Assembly: GCA_039188505.1 (NCBI GenBank)
Contig: JBCCZC010000096.1
Coordinates: 1-15,446, forward strand
DNA length: 15,446 bases
Origin: JBCCZC01 sp039188505
Lineage (GTDB): Bacteria; Pseudomonadota; Gammaproteobacteria; Xanthomonadales; SZUA-38
Direction of reading: 5' to 3'
The position numbers and the translations under genes are program-made. Below are positions 7,393-13,684 of the stretch, in pieces (the stretch's first letter is position 1; each line of letters opens with the position of its first letter). The notes beneath the pieces are model-generated. The model saw only the letters and a program-made list of their open reading frames with translations, was not told the origin of the DNA and ran no database searches.

Positions 7393-8550
7393 TCAGAGTT
7401 GCCGCAGCAGCGCTGTGGCGCGGTCCAGCGTTTCGCCGTCCTTTGCGAAGCAGAACCGCAGGACCTTCGCGTCGGTCCGGTCGCGGTAGAACACCGAGAT
7501 CGGAATCGCGGCCACGCCCACTTCGCGCGTGAGCCACTCCGCCATCTCCGTGTCTGGTCGATCACTGATCTGCTGGTAGCCGAGCAGCTGGAAATAGGTG
7601 CCTGCGCAGGGGCGGAGCTCGAAGCGCGAGTCCTCGACACCCGCCCGGAAGCGGTCACGCTTTGCCTCGTAGAAGTCGGGCAGCTCACGGTCGTGGGTCG
7701 GATCGGCCATGAAGTCCGCGATGGCGCACTGGAACGGCGTCGAGGTGCTGAAGGTGACGTACTGATGAACCTTGCGGAATTCAGCGGACAGCGCCGGCGG
7801 GGCGATCGCGTAGCCCACCTTCCAGCCGGTGTTGTGGTAGGTCTTGCCGAAGCTCGAGACGACGAAGCTCCGCGCGCGCAGCTCCGGATGGGTCAGGAAG
7901 CTCGGATGCGGTTGGCCGTCGAAGACCATGTGCTCGTAGACCTCATCCGATAGCAGCAGGATGTCGGTGTCCCGCACGAGCGCGGCGAGCCGGTCGAGGT
8001 CGTCGGTCGCCAGCACGGCGCCGCTCGGATTGTGCGGGCTGTTCACGACGATGAGCCTAGTGCGGGGCGTGATCGCGTCCCCGAGCCGCTGCCAGTCGAT
8101 TCCGTAGTCCGGCTGGGCCAGGGCTACGTGCACGGCGCGGCCGCCTGCCAGGTGTACCGCGGGCGCGTAGCTGTCGTAGGCCGGGTCGAGCAGAATCACC
8201 TCGTCCCCGGTGCTGATGACGGCCTGAACGGCCACGAAAAGCGCCTCCGTGGCGCCGGAGGTCACGGTGATCTCAGCGTCCACGTCGACGGCCGCGCCGT
8301 AGCAGCGGGTCATCTTCTCGGCGATCCGCTCGCGCAGCAGCGGCACGCCGGTCATGGGCGCGTACTGGTTTGCGCCGGCGTTGAGGTGGTGCTGGACGCG
8401 CTCGATCAGCGCCTCCGGTGGCGAGAAATCGGGAAAGCCCTGGGACAGATTGATCGCACCGTGTTTTGCAGCGAGCTGCGACATCACGGTGAAGATCGTC
8501 GTTTTCACCTCCGGCAGCTTGGACTCGATCGTGGGCGCAGCGGCGTTCAT
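7393..8550 (-). CDS. mtnE: Methionine aminotransferase (YbdL/MtnE type)
   Basis: A 385-residue PLP-dependent fold-type I aminotransferase, nearly the length of E. coli YbdL. In this setting it should perform the last salvage step, converting 4-methylthio-2-oxobutanoate to methionine with an amino donor. Visible landmarks are LSQGFPDF at 35-42, the cofactor region TSGATEAL near 97-104, SPHNPSG at 171-177 with N174, SDEVYEHMVF at 201-210 with D202 and Y205, and the Schiff-base lysine K236 in SSFGKTYHNTGWK. The start at 8550 overlaps the mtnC stop (ATGA) and has TGGAG eight bases upstream. The frame is open far upstream, but that extension runs through mtnC. As the last gene it completes the pathway; without the neighbours one might call it only a class I/II aminotransferase. 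Confidence 0.9.
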   Translation of the reverse strand: MNAAAPTIESKLPEVKTTIFTVMSQLAAKHGAINLSQGFPDFSPPEALIERVQHHLNAGANQYAPMTGVPLLRERIAEKMTRCYGAAVDVDAEITVTSGATEALFVAVQAVISTGDEVILLDPAYDSYAPAVHLAGGRAVHVALAQPDYGIDWQRLGDAITPRTRLIVVNSPHNPSGAVLATDDLDRLAALVRDTDILLLSDEVYEHMVFDGQPHPSFLTHPELRARSFVVSSFGKTYHNTGWKVGYAIAPPALSAEFRKVHQYVTFSTSTPFQCAIADFMADPTHDRELPDFYEAKRDRFRAGVEDSRFELRPCAGTYFQLLGYQQISDRPDTEMAEWLTREVGVAAIPISVFYRDRTDAKVLRFCFAKDGETLDRATALLRQL

Positions 8551-9236
8551 GCGTGGGACTCCAGGTCGATGGTGTCGAAGGTTGCGTGGCGCGGGTGGCC
8601 GGTCTCGTTGCCGAGCGTGCCGGCGCGATCCAGCAGGAACGTCTGCATGCCCGCCTCGGCGGCTGCGTCGAGTTCGGCAAGGACATCGGAGAAGAAGACG
8701 ATGGATGCGGCAGGCACGCCGATCGACGCCGCGATCCGTCGGTATGAGTCGGCCTCGCGCTTGTGGCCCGTGCGCGTATCGAAGAAGCCCTCGAACCAGT
8801 GAAGGAGATCCCCGAAGGTCGTATGGGCGAAGTAGAGCTCTTGGGCTTCGACGGAACCGGAAGAGTAGACGTAGAGCGGGACCCCTTCCTCGCGACTCTT
8901 CGCCAGCCAACGGTGGGCATCGTCGTAGAGGTGAGCGGTGAAGGCGCCGCTCTCGTAGCCCGCTCGCCAGACCATGCCCTGGAGGGCCTTCAGCGGCGTT
9001 GCCTTGACGTCCTCCTCGATCCACGCGAGCAGCTGCGCGACAACGGCGCGCCGATCGGCAGGATCGAGGCCGGCCTCAGCGGCGGCCGCGGCGATCTGTG
9101 CCGCCACCCCTGGCTCGTTGCCGTGTTCGGCGATGAAGCCGGGGATGGCATCGCGAGCGTAGGGGAAGAGCACGTTGCGAACGAAGTCGATGTCGCTGAT
9201 GGTGCCCTCGATGTCGGTCAGGACGACGGGACGCAT
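8547..9236 (-). CDS. mtnC: Acireductone synthase (enolase-phosphatase E1) MtnC
   Basis: A 229-residue HAD-superfamily enzyme of the cytosol that enolises and then dephosphorylates 2,3-diketo-5-methylthiopentyl-1-phosphate to give acireductone. The hallmarks are intact: the nucleophile block TDIEGT with D8 and E10, S125-S126 in YSSGS (phosphate-binding motif II), K159 in RTGHKREADSY, and S183-D184 in FFSDVLAELDAA (Mg2+ binding). Length is typical. The start overlaps the mtnD stop by one base (TGATG) and the stop overlaps the mtnE start by four (ATGA), so translation is likely coupled on both sides. The ATG has no clear ribosome-binding site of its own, which fits coupling. Confidence 0.96.
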   Translation of the reverse strand: MRPVVLTDIEGTISDIDFVRNVLFPYARDAIPGFIAEHGNEPGVAAQIAAAAAEAGLDPADRRAVVAQLLAWIEEDVKATPLKALQGMVWRAGYESGAFTAHLYDDAHRWLAKSREEGVPLYVYSSGSVEAQELYFAHTTFGDLLHWFEGFFDTRTGHKREADSYRRIAASIGVPAASIVFFSDVLAELDAAAEAGMQTFLLDRAGTLGNETGHPRHATFDTIDLESHA

Positions 9237-9781
9237 CAGGCTTCGAGTCGATCGAAGTGCGAGGCGATGTCCGAACCGGTGAAGTTCGCGACCCACCCCT
9301 CGGGATTGATGAAGATGCGGATCGCGGCGAAGCGCGGCGCGGGACCCATGTCGAACCAGTGGGGCGTGCCCGCGGGTACGCTGATGAGATCCCCGCGTTC
9401 GCAGAGCACCTCGTAGACCCGCTCGCCGACGTGGAGCGAGAACAGTCCGCGGCCGTCGACGAAGAAGCGCACCTCGTCGTCGGCGTGGGTGTGCTCGTCC
9501 AGAAACTTCTGGCGCAGCATCGCCCGATCGGGATGGTCGGGGTGCATGCGGATGACGTCCACGGCCTGGTAGCCGCCGGCCGCCATGATCCGGTCGATGT
9601 CGTCGCGGTAGGCGGCGATGACGTCGTCCTGGGTCGCGTCGTCGTCGAGCTCGACGGTCGCTTCCCACTGCTCGAAGCGAACGCCTACGTCGGCCAGGGT
9701 CCCCGTGATGACGTCGCGGAGGGTGGACTCGAGGATCGGCGAGCCGGGATCATTGTCGGCAAAGACGCGCAGTGCGCTCAT
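9236..9781 (-). CDS. mtnD: Acireductone dioxygenase MtnD
   Basis: A 181-residue cupin that oxidises acireductone with O2 to 4-methylthio-2-oxobutanoate and formate when it holds iron; with nickel the same protein gives an off-pathway product and CO. The metal ligands are visible: H97, H99 and E103 in HTHADDEVRFF, and H141 in GTPHWFDM, one residue beyond the Klebsiella numbering. The Klebsiella enzyme has 179 residues. The ATG at 9781 overlaps the mtnB stop (ATGA) and has GGAGA eight bases before it. An in-frame ATG five codons upstream (9796) is possible but lies within mtnB and has poorer context. Confidence 0.97.
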   Translation of the reverse strand: MSALRVFADNDPGSPILESTLRDVITGTLADVGVRFEQWEATVELDDDATQDDVIAAYRDDIDRIMAAGGYQAVDVIRMHPDHPDRAMLRQKFLDEHTHADDEVRFFVDGRGLFSLHVGERVYEVLCERGDLISVPAGTPHWFDMGPAPRFAAIRIFINPEGWVANFTGSDIASHFDRLEA

Positions 9782-10443
9782 CGGGTCAGTCTCCATTCTT
9801 CGAGGTGAGTGACGAGGAGGAATTCGATAGCCTCGAGGTGGCGGGCTGCGGACGCAACGTCCTGTCCCCAGGCGTAGACGCCATGGCCTGCGATCAGGTA
9901 GGTCCACAGCGATCCCGGTGCCCCGAGGCGCGGAGCTACCTGGGCGGCCAGGGTCTCCATGTCCTGATCGTTCGCCAGCACCGGCACCTCGAGCCGCGCT
10001 GCATGCGTGGTCGTGCCCTCGAAGGCTTTCAGCAGCTCATGACCCTCGAGGGCGATCGCGCCGGCGTCGGCCGCGAGCCGCGAGGCCACGACCGCTGCCG
10101 GCGAGTGGACGTGCAGCACGGCACCGATGGCGGCGTCATGTTCGTAAAGCTGCACGTGCAGGCGCGTTTCCGCGCTGGGTCTGCCCGGTCCGATGGGTCG
10201 ACCCGCGGCGTCGGTTTGCAGCAGGTCTTCCACCGTCAGCGACCGTTTGTCGGCGCCGGAGCGCGTCACGGCGAGGCGCCCGTCGCGCAACCGCACGGAG
10301 TAGTTGCCACTCGTCGCTGGCGTCCAGCCGCGGGCGCCGAACTCCCGCGCAGCATCGACAAGCGCGTCGATCGCCGATCGGTCCTCGGTGGTCTGGGTGG
10401 TCAAACCGTTGATGCTCTCTTCCTCGGCGCCCGGGGAGGGCAT
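9778..10443 (-). CDS. mtnB: Methylthioribulose-1-phosphate dehydratase MtnB
   Basis: A 221-residue class II aldolase-fold enzyme that dehydrates 5-methylthioribulose-1-phosphate, with zinc in the active site. Features seen: TPATSGNYSVRL at 41-52, the TRSGADKRSL phosphate-binding block at 60-69, E92 in SAETRLHVQLY as probable acid/base, zinc ligands H111 and H113 in LHVHSP, and the third histidine H187 in IAGHGVYAWG. The start is uncertain. ATG 10443 gives a 13-residue leader and has no good ribosome-binding site. A TTG at 10404 would begin nearer the homologous region and has a GAGGAAGAGAG purine stretch upstream. It follows the membrane protein by 28 bases and its stop overlaps mtnD. Confidence 0.94.
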   Translation of the reverse strand: MPSPGAEEESINGLTTQTTEDRSAIDALVDAAREFGARGWTPATSGNYSVRLRDGRLAVTRSGADKRSLTVEDLLQTDAAGRPIGPGRPSAETRLHVQLYEHDAAIGAVLHVHSPAAVVASRLAADAGAIALEGHELLKAFEGTTTHAARLEVPVLANDQDMETLAAQVAPRLGAPGSLWTYLIAGHGVYAWGQDVASAARHLEAIEFLLVTHLEEWRLTR

Positions 10444-10471
10444 GGTCGCAGACCCGACTGCCTGGCGCACG

Positions 10472-10834
10472 TTAAGGCGTCTCGGACGCCGGCGGCGCGT
10501 GATGGTGAACGCCCAGCAGCGTGGCCTTCGGGTCGCCGTTCGCCTGGTAGGTGGCGTACAGGATGTAGGGAAAGCCGAACATCCCGCCCATGAAGATACT
10601 GAGGAAGCCGAAGATGTAGCCCTTTGCCGTCCAGCCCTCGCGCCAGGCGACCCAGGTCGCCAGGAGGAGCAGGTGGATGAGGAAATCGGCATTGAACTGC
10701 GAACGCCAGCCCGGCGTGATGAGGTCACTGAAGAACACCGCCGGCCAGTTGAAGCCAAGCGTCTGGACAGTGATGACGGTGACGGCGTAGATGATGATCG
10801 TGGTCAGTAAAAGGAATGCGCGCAGCGGGCTCAT
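10472..10834 (-). CDS. Small three-helix membrane protein heading the methionine salvage operon
   Basis: A 120-residue protein I do not recognise with certainty. It has three hydrophobic segments at about 5-25, 50-66 and 72-95, a conserved-looking polar motif between the first two (GWRSQFNADF at 42-51), a WVAWRE edge after the second, and a GDPKATLLGVHHH tail with three histidines. The general plan resembles small DUF2834-like membrane proteins, but I would not assign it. The start at 10834 is supported by GGGAG six bases upstream. It is the first gene of the minus-strand run and sits 28 bases before mtnB, so it is probably co-transcribed. A transport or envelope role tied to salvage substrates is only a guess from position. 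Confidence 0.7.
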   Translation of the reverse strand: MSPLRAFLLLTTIIIYAVTVITVQTLGFNWPAVFFSDLITPGWRSQFNADFLIHLLLLATWVAWREGWTAKGYIFGFLSIFMGGMFGFPYILYATYQANGDPKATLLGVHHHAPPASETP

Positions 10835-10862
10835 GGGTGCTCCCGGGTCTGGTCCGAGGGGC

Positions 10863-10871
10863 ATGCTAGCA
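10863..10871 (-). promoter_or_regulatory. Candidate extended -10 promoter for the methionine salvage operon
   Basis: Minus-strand TGCTAGCAT fits the extended -10 pattern (TGn plus TAGCAT). A start near 10856 would leave a leader of about 22 bases, just enough for the GGGAG ribosome-binding site before the ATG at 10834. There is no good -35, and I saw no MetJ-type AGACGTCT repeat or room for a SAM riboswitch in such a leader. Read by eye only. Confidence 0.35.
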
Positions 10872-10979
10872 CCCGGCCAGACGGTTCGGCGTTACGCGAA
10901 TCGACAATTGCCGCGTTGTCTTGTGCGCTTGCCATCGGGCACACTCGTGGGTGGTCTGCAGGGGAATTCACCGGTCGGC

Positions 10980-11414
10980 ATGTCAGACGACGTCGAAATC
11001 TATCGCCAGCTCCTGGCCGAGAACGAGCACCTGAAGGATTCGCTGCGAGCGCTGCGGCGCAAGTTCGACGAATCCAACGACGTGCACGCCCGCGAAGTGC
11101 AGCGGGCTGTCGCGGCCGGCGAGGTCGAGATCGAGGCACTGCGGAAAACCGTCAACGAGCTCCGGTCGACGCTGGAAGGCGAGCAGGAGCGCTCGGCCGT
11201 CGACATGCGGGTGCTCCGCGAAGAGCGCGACAGCCAGATCGCGCTTCTCCAGCAGACGATCCACGAGCTCCGCAGCACCATGGACGACCGGAGCGCCGAG
11301 GATGCCGAGAAGCTGCGGCGCGCGGAGCTCGAGGCGCGTGGCCGGATGGACGAACTCGAGAACACCATCCGGGCCCTTCGGAAGGCCCTGAACCAACAGA
11401 GCGAGACCTCCTGA
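10980..11414 (+). CDS. Helical four-repeat protein coupled to the adenylate cyclase
   Basis: A 144-residue, highly charged, proline-free protein, predicted to be almost wholly alpha-helical, without signal peptide or membrane segment. I do not recognise a family. It divides into four units of exactly 36 residues (1-36, 37-72, 73-108, 109-144). At positions 15-30 of each unit sits the same motif: NEHLKDSLRALRRKFD, IEALRKTVNELRSTLE, IALLQQTIHELRSTMD and MDELENTIRALRKALN. Unit positions 18 (Leu), 25 (Leu) and 26 (Arg) are invariant; 21 is Ser/Thr; 22 and 29 are hydrophobic. Units 2-4 all start with Ala. The stop overlaps the cyclase ATG by one base (TGATG), so the two are made together and may interact. 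The ATG at 10980 has AGGGGA about 14 bases upstream, a rather long spacing; an in-frame GTG at 10947 is an alternative. Confidence 0.8.
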   Translation: MSDDVEIYRQLLAENEHLKDSLRALRRKFDESNDVHAREVQRAVAAGEVEIEALRKTVNELRSTLEGEQERSAVDMRVLREERDSQIALLQQTIHELRSTMDDRSAEDAEKLRRAELEARGRMDELENTIRALRKALNQQSETS

Positions 11415-13675
11415 TGTCCTCCCATTTCGAAGCCGCCACGGCCGAGGAGTACCTCGACAAGATCGAACTCTTGCTGTCGATCTCGAGCAACGTTTCTGCG
11501 GCGCAGTCCAGCGAGGAAGTCATCGACAGGCTGCTCGGTGTCGCCGTTGCGGCCACGGGTTCCGACCGGGGCAGTGTCTTCCTCAACGATCCCGACACGA
11601 ACGAACTCTATACCTGGGTCATCCGGGGCGAGAAGGTCGACGAGATTCGCTCGCCGAACTTCATGGGTATCGCCGGCGAGGTGTTCCAGACGGGGCAGGG
11701 CAAGATCGTCAATGACGTCAGCCAGGAGGCCCGCTTCAACGCCGCCGTCGACGAGGAAACGGGCTATGCGACCCGCAGCATGGTGGCCGCACCGGTCCGC
11801 GCCGTCGACAACTCGGTGATCGGCGTCGTCCAGATCCTCAACAAGGCCGAAGGCGACTACGGCAAGGAGGATCTTCTGCTCATCGAGGCCATGGCGGGCC
11901 AGGCTGCCATGGCGCTGCAGAACACGCAGCTGGTCGAGCGCATGGCGAAGAGCCAGCGGGAGCAGCGCGAGTTCCTCGACGTGGTCTCCGAGGTATCGTC
12001 CGAGATCCACCTGGGCCTGCTGCTACAGAAGATCATGAGCGAAGTCACGCGCATGCTCGACGCGGAGCGCTCGACACTGTTCCTCAACGACGACAAGACC
12101 GACGAACTCTGGTCCGAGGTCGGGGAAGGCCTCGGCGCGAGCCAGATCCGGTTTCCCAATCACAAGGGTATCGCCGGCTCCGTCTACGTGAGCGGCGAGA
12201 GCATCAACATTCCGCACGCGTACGCCGACCTTCGCTTCAATCCTGATGTCGACCGCGCGACGGGGTTCTTCACCCGCTCGATCCTCTGCGTGCCGGTGGT
12301 GAATAAAGATGGCAAGCGCATCGGCGTGACCCAGGTCCTGAACAAACGCAGCGGACCCTTCAGCGACGAGGACGAGCGACGGCTCAAGGCGTTCACCGCG
12401 CAGGTCTCGATCGCGCTGGAGAACGCGAAGCTCTTTGCCGACGTCCAGAACATCAAGAACTACAACGAGAGCATGCTCGAGTCGATGGCGAGCGGCGTCG
12501 TGACCGTGGGCGACGACGGCACCATCGTGACCTGCAATGCCGCGAGCCTGAAGATCCTCGGCGATCGCATGAACGACGTCGTCGGTCAGCCGGCCGCCGA
12601 GTACTTCGGCGGCGACAACAGCTGGCTGATCGAACGGGTCGACCGGGTGCGCGAATCCCGGGAGTCCGAAGTCATCATGGAGGCCGAGATGGCCGCTCGG
12701 GACGGCGAGAAGTCCGTCAACGTCACCGTCGTGCCCCTGACCAGCGTCGACGACAAGTCGCTCGGTACGATGGTCATGCTCGACGACATCTCCGCCGAGA
12801 AGCGGGTGAAGTCGACGATGGCCCGCTACATGGATCCCTCCCTCGCCGACCGCCTGCTCGGGGGCGCTGATGATCTGCTGGGCGGCAAGTCCGTCGAGGC
12901 CACGGTGCTGTTCTCGGACATCCGTGGCTTCACGACGATCACGGAAGAGCTCGGCGCGCAGGGCACCGTCAAGCTACTCAACGAGTACTTCACGATCATG
13001 GTGGAGGCGCTCCAGCGCCAGGGCGGCATGCTCGACAAGTTCATCGGCGACGCGATCATGGCGGTGTTCGGCATACCCATTCCCCAGGAGGACGCCGCGG
13101 ATCGCGCCATGCGGACGGCATGCAACATGTTCCGGGCGCTGGCCCAGTGGAACGCCCGCCGCGCGGACAACGGCCAGGCACCGATCCAGATTGGCGTCGG
13201 CCTGAACACGGACGAGGTGGTGTCCGGCAACATCGGTTCGCCCAAGCGGATGGACTACACGATCATCGGCGACGGTGTGAACCTCGCCGCGCGCCTGGAA
13301 TCGGCGTGCAAGCAGTACGGCAGCGACATCCTCGTCAGCGAGAACACCGTCAATGCCGTGCGCGGGACGTACCGGATGCGTCTCATCGACACGGTGGTCG
13401 TGAAGGGCAAGACCGAGCCCGTCGGCGTTTACGACATCGTCGACCACCATACGGACGAGACCTTCCCGGGCCTCGGGCAGCTCCTGAACGACTTCCGGGA
13501 CGGCCATCAGCACTACGTGGCCGGTCGCTTTCCGGAGGCGCTCGACGCGTTTCGCGATCTCGTGGCCCGCTACCCGCAGGATCGTCCCAGCGAACTCTAC
13601 GTCGAACGTTGCGAGCACCTGATCGCCAACCCGCCCGAGGACTGGGACGGGACCTGGCGACTGATGAGCAAGTAG
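11414..13675 (+). CDS. GAF-GAF-PAS class III adenylate cyclase (CyaB1/CyaB2-like, class IIIb)
   Basis: A 753-residue soluble cyclase predicted to make cAMP. Order: GAF1 about 15-175, GAF2 about 185-345, PAS about 350-460, linker, catalytic domain about 495-665, and a C-terminal helical tail (665-753) ending in a PPEDWDGTWRL block common in bacterial cyclases. Catalytic residues are complete: metal-binding D502 (LFSDIRGFT) and D546 (KFIGDAIMAVFG), adenine-selecting K542 and T616 (MDYTIIGD), and transition-state N623 and R627 (NLAAR). Lys plus Thr marks class IIIb, a group known to be stimulated by bicarbonate. GAF2 has a full NKFDE motif: N310-K311, F316, D320-E321. GAF1 has a partial one, N143-K144, Y149, D153. 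The layout matches Anabaena CyaB1/CyaB2, where cAMP binding to GAF activates the enzyme. Its start overlaps the repeat-protein stop. Confidence 0.93.
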   Translation: MSSHFEAATAEEYLDKIELLLSISSNVSAAQSSEEVIDRLLGVAVAATGSDRGSVFLNDPDTNELYTWVIRGEKVDEIRSPNFMGIAGEVFQTGQGKIVNDVSQEARFNAAVDEETGYATRSMVAAPVRAVDNSVIGVVQILNKAEGDYGKEDLLLIEAMAGQAAMALQNTQLVERMAKSQREQREFLDVVSEVSSEIHLGLLLQKIMSEVTRMLDAERSTLFLNDDKTDELWSEVGEGLGASQIRFPNHKGIAGSVYVSGESINIPHAYADLRFNPDVDRATGFFTRSILCVPVVNKDGKRIGVTQVLNKRSGPFSDEDERRLKAFTAQVSIALENAKLFADVQNIKNYNESMLESMASGVVTVGDDGTIVTCNAASLKILGDRMNDVVGQPAAEYFGGDNSWLIERVDRVRESRESEVIMEAEMAARDGEKSVNVTVVPLTSVDDKSLGTMVMLDDISAEKRVKSTMARYMDPSLADRLLGGADDLLGGKSVEATVLFSDIRGFTTITEELGAQGTVKLLNEYFTIMVEALQRQGGMLDKFIGDAIMAVFGIPIPQEDAADRAMRTACNMFRALAQWNARRADNGQAPIQIGVGLNTDEVVSGNIGSPKRMDYTIIGDGVNLAARLESACKQYGSDILVSENTVNAVRGTYRMRLIDTVVVKGKTEPVGVYDIVDHHTDETFPGLGQLLNDFRDGHQHYVAGRFPEALDAFRDLVARYPQDRPSELYVERCEHLIANPPEDWDGTWRLMSK

Positions 13676-13684
13676 GCGGACGCC

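Noticed and set aside
8547..9024. Long upstream extension of the mtnE frame and similar extensions upstream of pilT, mtnC and the cyclase
   Set aside because: Each extension runs through a neighbouring gene in another frame and has no homology; family-length starts with coupled overlaps or ribosome-binding sites exist downstream.
10835..10979. SAM riboswitch, MetJ operator or convincing promoter for the plus-strand cyclase operon in the divergent region
   Set aside because: No AGACGTCT-like repeats or riboswitch core is visible. TTGTCT at 10916 with CACACT at 10940 is too poor a match to report.
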